NCBI RefSeq assembly: GCF_000255555.1
Contig: NZ_AGRW01000051.1
Location: forward strand, 124,001-188,000
Source of the DNA: Treponema saccharophilum DSM 2985
GTDB lineage: Bacteria > Spirochaetota > Spirochaetia > Treponematales > Treponemataceae
Direction: 5' to 3'
DNA length: 64,000 nucleotides
The notes under the pieces were generated by a model that saw only the letters and a list, made by a program, of their open reading frames with translations, made no database searches and was not told the origin of the DNA. Both the position numbers and the translations under genes were made by a program. Positions 7,608-16,622 of the stretch are shown here, one piece after another (positions within the stretch are counted from its first letter, which is position 1; each line of letters starts with the position of its first letter).

Positions 7608-9251
7608 ATGAGAAAAACAATTCTGGCGCTGGCATCGCTTCTTATCCCCCCGCTTCTCTCAGCACAGGAAGCCCTGAAATCCGCGGAGGAGGAATACTAC
7701 GACTTTCTCTCTCTCACGGGCCAGGCAGAGCGCCAGACGCTCGGCTACCGCACATTAAGCGACAGCGAATGGACAATCACAGACGAGAACCACATCTGGG
7801 CGGGAAACAACCTCGGCACGAAATTCACGCTCTGGGAAAACGAAACGCCCGCCGAAAACCGCTTCGCGAACGGCATCGACCAGAGCGTAAAAGTAAAAAT
7901 CTACGGACCAGAATGGTTCAATTCATACAACACCGCCGCTCCTTACGGGCAGAACGACGGCGCGCTCTGGCAGGGCAAAGGCTACAACACCAGTTTCACC
8001 GCGGGCGCTCGGCTTGAGGCATATGGTTTTGAGCTGACTTTTAAGCCACAGGTTTCATACTCACAGAACAAAGAGTTTGATTTGATGGACAACAGCGCAT
8101 ATTACACAAATAAATATGCATATATCTGGGGATATGGCAATAATGTCGGTGTTGATGCTCCTCAGAGATTCGGTGATTCATCATTTTGGACTTATGATTG
8201 GGGTGACACAGAAGTTCGTTGGTCATGGCACACATTTACTGTAGGTTTTGGCACGCAGTCCATCTGGCTTGGTCCTGCTTGGCTAAATCCTCTTTTGCAT
8301 TCAAACAATGCTGCATCTTACCCAAAAGTTGATGTAGGTTTGCGTAAAACAGAAATCTATATGCCATTTTTAGGCTGGAATTTGGGTGCAATTGAAGGAC
8401 GTATTTGGACTGGTTATTTAACAGAGAGTAATTATTTTGATGAGGATAGCTCGAACGACCATAATATGATTCATGGACTTAGTATGTCTTATGCACCTGC
8501 ATTTATTCCTGGACTCATATTAACAGCAAATAGAATTTGTTTGGTAAAATGGAGAACATCTAATTTAAAATATATCATTCCCATTCGTGAAAATACTTAT
8601 GTTGGTGATAATACAGGAAATGGAGAAGATCAAAAATTTTCTATAAGTGCTGACTGGGTATTTCCTAATGTTGGATTTGAGGCATATGGTGAAATTGGAT
8701 ATGATGATGGAGAGCCTTTTACCCCATATCCAGAAAGAACTGCAGTTTACACAGTTGGTGTAAAAAAAATTGTTCCCATTTGTCAAAAAAATAATCTGAA
8801 AGGAGAGGTTGTTTTTGAATGGAGTAACACTGAAATGTCTCAAGATTTTCAATTTCAATATCCTTATAGTTTCTGTATGCATTATCAAATTCCCCAAGGC
8901 TATACAAACCGTGGCCAATGGCTTGGTTCTGGGACAGGGTATGGTGGAATTTCAATATTTACAGGCTTTAAGTTATATCACTCTCGTGGCAGTATGCTTT
9001 TATTTTGGAGAAATCAAAATACAGACAATAACTATGTATATATACAAGCAATACGTACAACAACAACAAGTGAAGAACGTTCTGGATTTCGTTCTATAAG
9101 AAGTTATGGCATTTTCACAGATTTTTATGCGACAAAGAATGTTTTATTGTCTGGAAGTTTCACTATTATGGGAATAAATGACCCTTTGTATGGTGCAAGT
9201 ACATGGATGCGCGGCTACTATATACAAGGTGGATTAAAAATCAATTTATAA
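7608..9251 (+). CDS. Wzi-like capsule-assembly outer-membrane beta-barrel protein
   Basis: 547 residues with a signal peptide (cleavage near LLSAQ). The body has the Tyr/Trp/Gly-rich alternating pattern of a barrel and matches the capsule assembly Wzi family in overall character, including WYGTQSIWLGPAW-like sequence (TVGFGTQSIWLGPAW) and an amphipathic C-terminal strand. Wzi proteins help anchor or organise capsule at the outer membrane. It is the first gene of the locus. Codon use changes within it: the first ~135 codons are GC-rich like the core genome and the rest is AT-rich like the downstream transferases, with the switch at about 8000-8060. This suggests a recombination junction. Confidence 0.78.
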   Translation: MRKTILALASLLIPPLLSAQEALKSAEEEYYDFLSLTGQAERQTLGYRTLSDSEWTITDENHIWAGNNLGTKFTLWENETPAENRFANGIDQSVKVKIYGPEWFNSYNTAAPYGQNDGALWQGKGYNTSFTAGARLEAYGFELTFKPQVSYSQNKEFDLMDNSAYYTNKYAYIWGYGNNVGVDAPQRFGDSSFWTYDWGDTEVRWSWHTFTVGFGTQSIWLGPAWLNPLLHSNNAASYPKVDVGLRKTEIYMPFLGWNLGAIEGRIWTGYLTESNYFDEDSSNDHNMIHGLSMSYAPAFIPGLILTANRICLVKWRTSNLKYIIPIRENTYVGDNTGNGEDQKFSISADWVFPNVGFEAYGEIGYDDGEPFTPYPERTAVYTVGVKKIVPICQKNNLKGEVVFEWSNTEMSQDFQFQYPYSFCMHYQIPQGYTNRGQWLGSGTGYGGISIFTGFKLYHSRGSMLLFWRNQNTDNNYVYIQAIRTTTTSEERSGFRSIRSYGIFTDFYATKNVLLSGSFTIMGINDPLYGASTWMRGYYIQGGLKINL

Positions 9252-9252
9252 G

Positions 9253-10221
9253 ATGATGAACATAGCACTTATCACCGACGAAAATTATTTGATTCCAACA
9301 GGAACATCTATTGCTTCAATTTTGGAATCAAATAGAAACGAAAATTTTCATTTCTTTATCATCACGCAAAATCTTTGTGCAAATAGTATTCGACTGCTGC
9401 AATCATTTGTAGAACCTCATAGCAAGCATGCAAAAATAGAAATGATTGCACTTAGTGATAAAGATATTGCAGATTTTCCTATAAGAAAAGGCGACCACGT
9501 TTCTATTGCAACGTATTTTCGCATTTATTTTCCGAAGATAATTCCTGAAAGTAAATTGCTTTTTGTAGACGGAGATACACTTTGTGTTGATTCGTTGAAA
9601 GACTTTTATAATTTGGACATAACTAATTACTCTTGCGCAGTTTGCCACGATGAACAGGATGCAAATGAAAATCATTTTTGCAGATTAAAGTACCCAAAAG
9701 AAAACGGATATTTTTGCGCTGGTGTTATGCTCATAAATCTTGATTGGTGGCGCAAAAATGATGTTATGAAAAAATGTCTTGATTATATTGCTTCAGAACC
9801 AGACGCTTGCCTTTGGCATGACCAAGACGCGCTGAACCATGTTTTGAACGGCACTGTTTTATGGGCAGATTTCCGTTATAATTTTACTCAAGGATTTTAT
9901 TTTGATAAAAATGATATGTGCATAGATAGCCATTTTTATTCAGAAATTGACAATGCAAGAAAGAATCCTTGTATTTTGCATTTTTCTGCCACTTATAAAC
10001 CGTGGCATGTAGAATGTAATCACCCGCTAAAAAAGCAGTACCGACTTTTTTACAAGCAATATACTGGAAAAACTTTGCAACTTTCTCATAAATTAAAAGG
10101 CTTTTATAGAATAAAATGGTACTTAAAAAAAATATTGACTGTATTGCATATAAAAAACTATGCAGATTTCAGAAAACCGCTTGATTTGACTTTATATACA
10201 AATTTAAAGCCTTGCAGGTAA
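9253..10221 (+). CDS. Family 8 glycosyltransferase
   Basis: 322 residues. The N-terminus MNIALITDENYLIPTGTSI and the metal-binding DXD in LLFVDGDTLC (near residue 115) are typical of GT8 retaining transferases, which use UDP-galactose or UDP-glucose. Later motifs GVMLINLDWW, DQDALNHV and ILHFSATYKPW are also characteristic. It begins one base after the wzi-like stop, with no clear ribosome-binding site, so it is probably translationally coupled. ATG 9256 is an alternative start. Confidence 0.88.
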   Translation: MMNIALITDENYLIPTGTSIASILESNRNENFHFFIITQNLCANSIRLLQSFVEPHSKHAKIEMIALSDKDIADFPIRKGDHVSIATYFRIYFPKIIPESKLLFVDGDTLCVDSLKDFYNLDITNYSCAVCHDEQDANENHFCRLKYPKENGYFCAGVMLINLDWWRKNDVMKKCLDYIASEPDACLWHDQDALNHVLNGTVLWADFRYNFTQGFYFDKNDMCIDSHFYSEIDNARKNPCILHFSATYKPWHVECNHPLKKQYRLFYKQYTGKTLQLSHKLKGFYRIKWYLKKILTVLHIKNYADFRKPLDLTLYTNLKPCR

Positions 10222-10466
10222 AAGATTAAGTTTGTATAATTATTAGAGTTTATTTGATATTCTAGAGTAGGAAGTGTTTTGAAAAGTATACTTTAGAAAC
10301 TATTGTCATGCTGAACAAGTTTTCAGTATCTGCCTTGATAGAGTAGATTCCGAAACAAGTTCGGAATGACAAACTATCAAAAAATAGCATACTTTTTGTA
10401 ACATATCCCTAGAGAATATCATAACCGTGAAAACAGTTTTAACTTTTATGCGTGTAGTGAGTATAT
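10222..10466. other. Intergenic stretch holding a MITE-like repeat
   Basis: 245 bp without a gene. Most of it is an inverted-repeat element (10277-10402, listed separately). The rest is AT-rich and must carry the promoter or read-through for the ATPase gene at 10467; no convincing -35/-10 pair was found. Confidence 0.5.
10277..10402. repeat. MITE-like element with two nested inverted repeats
   Basis: The inner arms are 10303-10331 (TTGTCATGCTGAACAAG...) and 10345-10372 (...CGGAATGACAA). These are imperfect reverse complements of about 28 bp. Outer arms AAAAGTATACT (10282-10292) and AGCATACTTTTT (10386-10397) also pair, so the element has its own termini. Such GTCATNCNGAAC palindromes recur in many bacterial genomes. 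A half copy lies at 14788-14830. Confidence 0.7.
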
Positions 10467-11504
10467 ATGAATATAACTACTGTTAGTATATCAAATTTTC
10501 GTTCAATAAATGAATTGACCATTTCTGGTTTTAAGCAATTTAATTTGATTTTAGGAGAGAACAATTGCGGAAAAAGTTCCTTTATTGAATCAATCCAATT
10601 TTGTTTGGGACTTCCAAATGGAATGCTTCTTAATCAAATAAATACTGCAAGAAGGCTTTTTAATAATGATATTTTTACAGCTTTTCATAATCTGAATTAT
10701 GAAAAACCTATAATGTTTTCTCTTACAATAGATACAAAAGAAAGCAGAATTCTTTCCATCAATGCTCCAAAAATCAATGCTCAACAATTTATTTCAAGAG
10801 AGACTGCTCAACAACAAGAACGTGCTATAGGTTTATACAAAATAAATGTGGAACGTTTTGACGGACAAAAATATTCTGTGGAATATTCACCAGAGCAGCA
10901 TACAAAAAATCCTCTTTATCAGTCTGTTGCTGACAATAATTTATTACAAAACAGTGATATAGTTCCTCCGTCTTTTTACTGGACTCCTGATTGGTCTGGC
11001 TACAATTATTCAAATGCCCTCAGCAGATTAATAATCAATAAGCAGAAAGACTTAGTTATAAAAGCTCTAAAGGCTGTTGATAAGAATATTCAGGATATTC
11101 AGTTAGGTGCAAATGGAGGTATTTTTGTTGATATAGGGCTTTCTTCTCTTTTGCCAATTCCTTTAATGGGACAGGGAATTGAAAAAATACTTGCTATTAT
11201 AACGACTCTTACAACCTTAAAAGACGGAATTATTCTTATTGATGAATTTGAAAATGGTTTGCACCATACTTCGATGGCTCAATTATGGGCTGTTCTTTTT
11301 GAAATATGCAGTTCACAGAATATTCAAGTGTTTGCCACAACTCATTCGTATGAATGTATAGAATCTTTTATTGAAAAAGCACCAGATGAAAATAAACTTT
11401 CAATCACACGTCTTGAGAGAGATTCTTCTGGAAATCACAATGCTGTTATAATAACTCCAGAAGCTGCAAAAGAAGCAATAAAAGAGCGCTGGGAGTTGAG
11501 ATGA
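10467..11504 (+). CDS. AAA-family ATPase (AAA_15/21, OLD/AriA-like)
   Basis: 345 residues. An SMC/ABC-like ATPase: N-terminal ISNFRSINELTISGF, Walker A GENNCGKSS (about residues 30-38), Walker B IILIDEFENGLHH (about 254-266) with the catalytic Glu, and the H-loop FATTHSYECI. This layout is that of OLD-like and PARIS AriA ATPases. The stop overlaps the start of the DUF3226 gene by 4 nt (ATGA), so both are one translational unit. It is AT-rich and not a glycan enzyme, although it sits in a glycan locus. Likely role: the sensor of a nucleic-acid defence pair. That is inference from family and partner. Confidence 0.85.
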   Translation: MNITTVSISNFRSINELTISGFKQFNLILGENNCGKSSFIESIQFCLGLPNGMLLNQINTARRLFNNDIFTAFHNLNYEKPIMFSLTIDTKESRILSINAPKINAQQFISRETAQQQERAIGLYKINVERFDGQKYSVEYSPEQHTKNPLYQSVADNNLLQNSDIVPPSFYWTPDWSGYNYSNALSRLIINKQKDLVIKALKAVDKNIQDIQLGANGGIFVDIGLSSLLPIPLMGQGIEKILAIITTLTTLKDGIILIDEFENGLHHTSMAQLWAVLFEICSSQNIQVFATTHSYECIESFIEKAPDENKLSITRLERDSSGNHNAVIITPEAAKEAIKERWELR

Positions 11505-12127
11505 GCGAAGCAATAAAAAGCGAAAAACTTCTTTTGGTAGAATGTAAAGATGAAGAAAATTTATTTTCAGTTCTCCTAAAATATTTACAGATTGAAAATG
11601 TAACTATTCGTTCTGCAGGTGGATATTTAAAGTTTGCAAAATTGTATCCTTCTGTTGCCATAACTACAGGATTTTCTGCTGTGAAAAAAATTGGTTTTGT
11701 TCGTGATGCGGAAACTAACGAGGCTGCTTCTGCGTTTGAAAGTATTTCAAATATTGTAAAGAAATACACACCAGACATTCTTTTGCCAAATCATGCAGGA
11801 GAAATTGCACGGGGAAATATAAAATGTGGTATTTTTATAATGCCTAACAATAAAAATGCTGGTATGCTTGAAGATTTATGCCTAAACTCTGTAAAAGTTT
11901 CTTTGCTGTATAATCAAACAGAAAAATATATTTCAGAAGCAGAATCTCTTTTAAAGAACGAAGATAAAACGCATTACAATATTCACAAAGCAAAACTGCA
12001 AGCCTATTTGGCAGGAACCGCAAACATACCACGAAATCTTGGAGAAGCAGCAATGCAGGGACTTTGGGATTTTTCATCTTCAGCCTTTCAAGATGTGAAC
12101 AGATTTTTGAAATCATTGTATCTATAA
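11501..12127 (+). CDS. DUF3226 / TOPRIM-like partner of the ATPase
   Basis: 208 residues. LLLVECKDEENLF at the N-terminus holds the conserved Glu of a TOPRIM-like fold, and KKIGFVRDAETNEA gives the following acidic motif. GIFIMPNNKNAGMLEDLC is typical of DUF3226. The family is related to the DUF4435 and OLD-type TOPRIM nucleases found beside AAA_15 ATPases. The 4-nt overlap with the ATPase suggests a stoichiometric complex. Nuclease activity is inferred; which acidic residues bind metal needs structure comparison. Confidence 0.75.
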   Translation: MSEAIKSEKLLLVECKDEENLFSVLLKYLQIENVTIRSAGGYLKFAKLYPSVAITTGFSAVKKIGFVRDAETNEAASAFESISNIVKKYTPDILLPNHAGEIARGNIKCGIFIMPNNKNAGMLEDLCLNSVKVSLLYNQTEKYISEAESLLKNEDKTHYNIHKAKLQAYLAGTANIPRNLGEAAMQGLWDFSSSAFQDVNRFLKSLYL

Positions 12128-12142
12128 CTCGGAGTTTATGTT

Positions 12143-13597
12143 ATGGCACAGAAATCTCTGAAAAAAAATGCTTTTTTAAATATATTTAAAACTTTTTTAG
12201 GAGTAATATTTCCTCTTATAACATTTCCATATAGTTCTCGAGTATTGCAGCCCAATGGAATTGGAAAAGTGAATTTTGCGCAGTCAATAGTAACATATTT
12301 TTCAGTCTTTGCTGCTCTTGGAATTTATATGTATGCTATTCGGGAAGCCGCAAAACTTCGTGATGACAAAGTAAAACTTAGTGCTTTCTGCAAAGAAGTT
12401 TTTATACTCAATTGTATCTCAACACTCATTGCATATATTTGTCTTATTGTAGCAATATTTTTTATTCCTAAATTTGTTGCATATAGAGCAGTTCTTCTTG
12501 TTTGTAGCACTACAATTATTTTTACAACAATTGGTATGGACTGGCTTTATAAAGCCGAAGAAGATTACTTTTATATAACAATCAGACATCTTGTTTTTCA
12601 AATTCTTAGTTTGTTTTTTTTGTTTGTATTTGTAAAAACTGAGGCTGACTACATAAAATACGCAGGAATTTCAGTTTTTGCAAATGTAGGTTCAAATGTA
12701 CTCAATTTCTTCCATGCAAAAAAATATATTTCTTTCAGAAGTATCAAAATTGGCAATCCACTCAAGCATTTAAAACCTGTAATGGTTCTTTTTGGAATGT
12801 CTGTCGCCATTTCCATTTATACAACTCTTGACACAACAATGGTAGGTTTGATTTCTAGTGATTATCAAGTTGGACTTTACACGGCATCTACAAAAATAAA
12901 CAAAATAGTTTTGCAACTTGTAACAAGCATTGGATTTATACTAATGCCAAGATTATCTTATTATATTGGAAAAAAAGATTTTCAAAGTTTTAATAGATTA
13001 GTCTATAAAAGTGTTGATGTAATGTTTTTAATATCAATTCCTTGTGCTGTTGGACTTTCTATTCTTAGTGAAAGCGTAATATTACTATTGAGCGGTGCTC
13101 AGTATGTTCGGGCAATTCCTGTAATGCGAATGATGAATCCTATAATAGTTATTATTGGTATGGGGTCTTTATTGGGTTCCCAGATTTTAATCCCTATGGG
13201 GAAAGAAAAATATACTCTAATATCAGAAATTATTGGTGCAGTTTCAAATTTTACTTTGAATCTGGTTTTGATTCCACGATTTCAAGCATTTGGAGCTGCA
13301 ATCGCAACTGTTTCAGCGGAATCTTTAGTAACAGCAACACAGCTATTCTTTGCAAGAAAATATTTTGAGGTTCACAAATTTTCACTTTCATTTTTAAAAT
13401 ATTTTCTTAATTCCGTTATAATGGGAATAACAGTGTTCTTTTTTATAAGATTTTTTGAAACCCAGTATTCAAAAATGATTTTTGGAATTGTAACAGGAGT
13501 TATAACTTATTTTTTGCTTTTATTGCTGGAAAGAAATTCTATTGTTTTTGAAATTTTGAAATCAATAAAACAAAAAATAGTAAAAAACAAGCAATAA
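12143..13597 (+). CDS. Wzx-type polysaccharide flippase
   Basis: 484 residues with about 12-14 hydrophobic segments along the whole length. Conserved Wzx/RfbX (MOP superfamily) motifs include FPLITFPYSSRVLQPNGIG near residue 25 and YKAEEDYFYI near 135. It flips undecaprenyl-linked repeat units across the inner membrane. GGAG sits 12 nt upstream of ATG. It is the only flippase in the locus, so assembly appears Wzx-dependent rather than ABC-dependent. AT-rich, like the genes around it. Confidence 0.92.
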   Translation: MAQKSLKKNAFLNIFKTFLGVIFPLITFPYSSRVLQPNGIGKVNFAQSIVTYFSVFAALGIYMYAIREAAKLRDDKVKLSAFCKEVFILNCISTLIAYICLIVAIFFIPKFVAYRAVLLVCSTTIIFTTIGMDWLYKAEEDYFYITIRHLVFQILSLFFLFVFVKTEADYIKYAGISVFANVGSNVLNFFHAKKYISFRSIKIGNPLKHLKPVMVLFGMSVAISIYTTLDTTMVGLISSDYQVGLYTASTKINKIVLQLVTSIGFILMPRLSYYIGKKDFQSFNRLVYKSVDVMFLISIPCAVGLSILSESVILLLSGAQYVRAIPVMRMMNPIIVIIGMGSLLGSQILIPMGKEKYTLISEIIGAVSNFTLNLVLIPRFQAFGAAIATVSAESLVTATQLFFARKYFEVHKFSLSFLKYFLNSVIMGITVFFFIRFFETQYSKMIFGIVTGVITYFLLLLLERNSIVFEILKSIKQKIVKNKQ

Positions 13598-13618
13598 AAC
13601 TTTGGAGATTTGTAGGCT

Positions 13619-14599
13619 ATGTCAGCAAATGAGGTTAAAATTTATATAATTATTCCAATTTTCAATGCAGAAAAGTATCTAAATATCTGTCTTGAATCAA
13701 TTTCAAAACAGACATTTAGGAATTTCACTTGTATAATGGTGAATGATGGTTCAAAAGATAGTTCAAAAGAAATTTGCGAAAATTTCACAGATGATAAACG
13801 ATTTGTTTTATTAAATCAAGAGAATAAAGGTGTTTCTACTGCAAGAAATAACGGGATAAAATATGCACTTGAAAATGCTTGTGATGATGATTTCATCACT
13901 TTCGTAGATGCAGACGATTTCTTGTCCGAATCATGTTTTGAAAAAGTTGTTTTTGCTGCAAACAATAATCCAGACAATCACGATGAAACCCTTTATATTT
14001 GCGGGTGGAATCAGTTAACAAAGACAGAAGCAATTCACCATAAATTTGAAAAAAACACTTCTGTACTTTCATGCAGTCTGAAAGACGATTTTGAATCTCT
14101 TGATATTCATTTAAATTTTGTATGGGGAAATTTTTATAGTGCAAAACAATTGAAAATCAATAAAATCTTATTTGAAGAATCTATGAACCTTGCGGAAGAT
14201 GTTGAATTCAATATGAGGTTCGTTTATTTTGTGAAGCAATTTATTTTTATAAATGAATGTCTTTACAATTATTTAGAAAGCCAAAACTCGCTTTCAAGAC
14301 CAGAAGTTTATCCGCCAGAGCGTATAAGCATTTTTATAAGCATTTTTATAAAGCGTTTCAAATTCTTAAATGAAAATGAGGTAAAAAACAAAGAATATAT
14401 TCTCAATAAACATATTTCGAATTTGATTTTTGATGCAATATTTTCGCCATATTACAAACGTCTATACGAGTTAAAACCTTATGTAGATTTGCACCATACA
14501 AGAACTAAAGGCCAAAAAAGAGTTCTATTCTGCTTAAAATATAATATGCTTTGGTTTTACAGATTGTACATGAAAATAAAAAGGAATTTTTTTAAGTAA
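13619..14599 (+). CDS. Family 2 (GT-A) glycosyltransferase
   Basis: 326 residues. IIIPIFNAEKYLNICLESI, MVNDGSKDSS and TFVDADDFL (DXD-type metal site) define a GT2 inverting transferase. The C-terminal third resembles other capsule GT2 enzymes and lacks membrane helices. GGAGA precedes the ATG by 13 nt. Sugar donor and acceptor are unknown. Confidence 0.9.
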   Translation: MSANEVKIYIIIPIFNAEKYLNICLESISKQTFRNFTCIMVNDGSKDSSKEICENFTDDKRFVLLNQENKGVSTARNNGIKYALENACDDDFITFVDADDFLSESCFEKVVFAANNNPDNHDETLYICGWNQLTKTEAIHHKFEKNTSVLSCSLKDDFESLDIHLNFVWGNFYSAKQLKINKILFEESMNLAEDVEFNMRFVYFVKQFIFINECLYNYLESQNSLSRPEVYPPERISIFISIFIKRFKFLNENEVKNKEYILNKHISNLIFDAIFSPYYKRLYELKPYVDLHHTRTKGQKRVLFCLKYNMLWFYRLYMKIKRNFFK

Positions 14600-14791
14600 C
14601 AGATTTGGCATAAAGCGAACGAAACTTTATATTTGGCTAAAAAATATCATAAGTCAGTAAGGAAATAGCTCTCTTTAGTACCATTATTCTGTAGAAATAC
14701 TTTTTGTTGGTGTGAATTATGACGAAAACAAAAGCGCACGAATGCAAAATAGAACACTTTGAAAAATGATTTTTATAGAAAGAAGTCTTGA
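14600..14791. other. Intergenic decay region
   Basis: 192 bp, AT-rich, with only a 16-codon open frame (14719-14769) and no clear promoter. It separates the GT2 gene from the truncated ATPase and ends at a half copy of the repeat found at 10277-10402. It reads like scar sequence left by a deletion or recombination. Confidence 0.4.
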
Positions 14792-14830
14792 AAAAGTATA
14801 ACATGCGGAACTTGTTCTAGCATCTCACAT
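14788..14830. repeat. Half copy of the MITE-like repeat
   Basis: TTGAAAAAGTATAACATGCGGAAC and the following CTTGTTCTAGCATCTC resemble the left arm of the element at 10277-10402 (TTTGAAAAGTATAC, then CATGCTGAAC). No right arm is present. The homology ends where the reading frame of the truncated ATPase begins. Confidence 0.5.
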
Positions 14831-15388
14831 AAAAAGCCGATTATAAAGCAGCTTGTTCCAAAGGGGATAACTGTCGAAAAAAAATATTCAGCGGTTGTAA
14901 GAAGCAGGCAAGATATTTTCACGATGAATGAAGACGGTGTGAAGTATAGCGTTTTGCGTTTTGTGCATATTATTGGCGGCAAAGAGGTCGAGTTTTCGAT
15001 GGCACGCGAAAGCGACGGCACGCACAGGTTGTTTCAGTTGCTTGAAATTCTTGAGAGCAAGAAAGAAAAGGTGTATATTATGGACGAAATCAGCCGTTGT
15101 TTGCACCCAAAATTGACTATTGAGTTTGTGAAGCGATATTTTGAGATTGCTCAAAGTCGCAATATTCAGCTTTTGACCACGACTCACGAAACTCGGATTA
15201 TGAGCCACGATATTGTGAGGCGCAACGAGGTTTGGATTGCAGACAGCAAAGATGACGGCAGTACCACGCTTTACAGTCTTGAAGATAAGCAGGTGCGAAT
15301 TGACAAGGTTTTAGACGAGAATTATATGAATAATGTTTGGGGCGGCGTTCCTGTGTTTGAAGATGATGAAGAGGTATATATAATATGA
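14792..15388 (+). pseudogene. 5'-truncated AAA-family ATPase remnant
   Basis: The frame is open from 14792 but looks like an ATPase only from about 14830 (KKPIIKQLVPKG). The preserved part is the C-terminal half of an AAA_15 ATPase: EFSMARESDGTHRLFQLLEI (signature-like), Walker B VYIMDEISRCLHP, switch LLTTTHETRIMSHD, and the ending NNVWGGVPVF. Walker A and the whole N-terminal half (about 200 residues) are missing, so ATP hydrolysis is impossible. ATG 14924 could still allow translation of 154 residues. It is not a copy of the ATPase at 10467. The 3' end overlaps the next transferase start (ATGA). Confidence 0.75.
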
Positions 15389-16536
15389 TAGCAATAGATT
15401 GCACAGCATTTGGACATAACGAAGCAGAAAGCAAAAAACTTTCACTTTCGACATCGATTTTCACAGCTGATATTTTGGACGCATTCGCGAGAATGGGAAA
15501 AGCAGATAACTTTGTGCTTTTTGTGAATTACAACCACGAGGCATTTTTTAAAGAACGCTTCCCGCAATATGAACTCTGCGTTTTGAATTATTTGCCTATT
15601 GAAATCGCAAATAAAATATCTCACGGAAAGTTCAAAGGCACAAAATATCTAAAAAAACTCGGAATATTTAAGCGAGTGGCAGAAAAAAAATGCAGCGCAA
15701 TTTGGTTTCCGTATTGCGTTGATTACACATTCGTAAAAACAAAATTGCCGTCGCTATGCACAATTCACGACATTTATCGCGTTCACAGAAACGGAAAAGA
15801 CGGCTGGAGCTTTATTACTGACAAAAACTGCGCGCTTACGACCGTTTCGGATTACACAAAAAACGACATAATCAAAACTTTTGCACTTGACAAAAAAAAA
15901 GCATCTTCAATTACGAAAATTCCGAATTCGATTGTCTTTGATGTGTCAAAACAAAGCGAAATTGCATATTTGTCAGGCAAAAAGTACATTCTTGACCTCA
16001 ATGCCTATATCGATAAAAAGAACCCGATGACTTTGCTCAAGGCGTTCAATCTGATAAAAGACAAAATCGATGAAGATTTAGTTTTCTGCGGAGGCTACAA
16101 AGACGAAACGATTTTTGCTGAAATGCAGGAATTTATCGCCAAAAACGGCTTGAGAGAACGTGTGAAAATGCTTTTTCGCGTGAGCGATGAAGAGCGAAAT
16201 TGGCTTTTGACAAATGCAAGACTTTTTGTAACGCCATCTTTGTTTGAAGGCTTTGGACGCACTCCTGTGGAAGCGGCGATTTGCAAAATCCCTGTGATTT
16301 CCACAAAAGAAACTTCTCTTTTTGAGGCGACAATGGGGCTTTGCAACTATGTTGAAAACGCAAAAGATGAAAAAGAGCTTTCTTTTCTTATGTATGAAAA
16401 ACTTGCAAATCGTGATACTGATGAAAAGCTGGAACAAATCGCAAATACGCTTTCAGAAAACTACGAACCGATGAATTTGGCAAAAAAATATTTGGAGATA
16501 CTAATGCAATCAATCAATCAAATTGTGATGCGCTGA
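15385..16536 (+). CDS. GT4-type glycosyltransferase
   Basis: 383 residues with a GT-B fold. The C-terminal domain has KYILDLNAYIDKKNPMTLL, VFCGGYKDE and FVTPSLFEGFGRTPVEAA, the E-x7-E motif of family 4 retaining enzymes. The N-terminus CTIHDIYRVH is typical for surface-polysaccharide transferases. AGAGG lies 14 nt before the ATG. Donor sugar unknown. Confidence 0.88.
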   Translation: MIAIDCTAFGHNEAESKKLSLSTSIFTADILDAFARMGKADNFVLFVNYNHEAFFKERFPQYELCVLNYLPIEIANKISHGKFKGTKYLKKLGIFKRVAEKKCSAIWFPYCVDYTFVKTKLPSLCTIHDIYRVHRNGKDGWSFITDKNCALTTVSDYTKNDIIKTFALDKKKASSITKIPNSIVFDVSKQSEIAYLSGKKYILDLNAYIDKKNPMTLLKAFNLIKDKIDEDLVFCGGYKDETIFAEMQEFIAKNGLRERVKMLFRVSDEERNWLLTNARLFVTPSLFEGFGRTPVEAAICKIPVISTKETSLFEATMGLCNYVENAKDEKELSFLMYEKLANRDTDEKLEQIANTLSENYEPMNLAKKYLEILMQSINQIVMR

Positions 16537-16622
16537 AATTTGCGTGTCAAGTGTTTTTGCCGTCTTTTTCTTCTGTTGCGGATATCAAAACAAGTCTTGC
16601 GGCGTAATGGGAGAAAAAGACT

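Noticed and set aside
14719-14769. 16-codon ORF between the GT2 gene and the ATPase fragment
   Set aside because: No ribosome site, too short, no conserved feature; most likely chance within decayed sequence.
10277-14830. CRISPR-like repeats
   Set aside because: The two related repeats are 4.4 kb apart, are palindromic with internal arms, and have no regularly spaced spacers. No cas genes were seen anywhere in the window.
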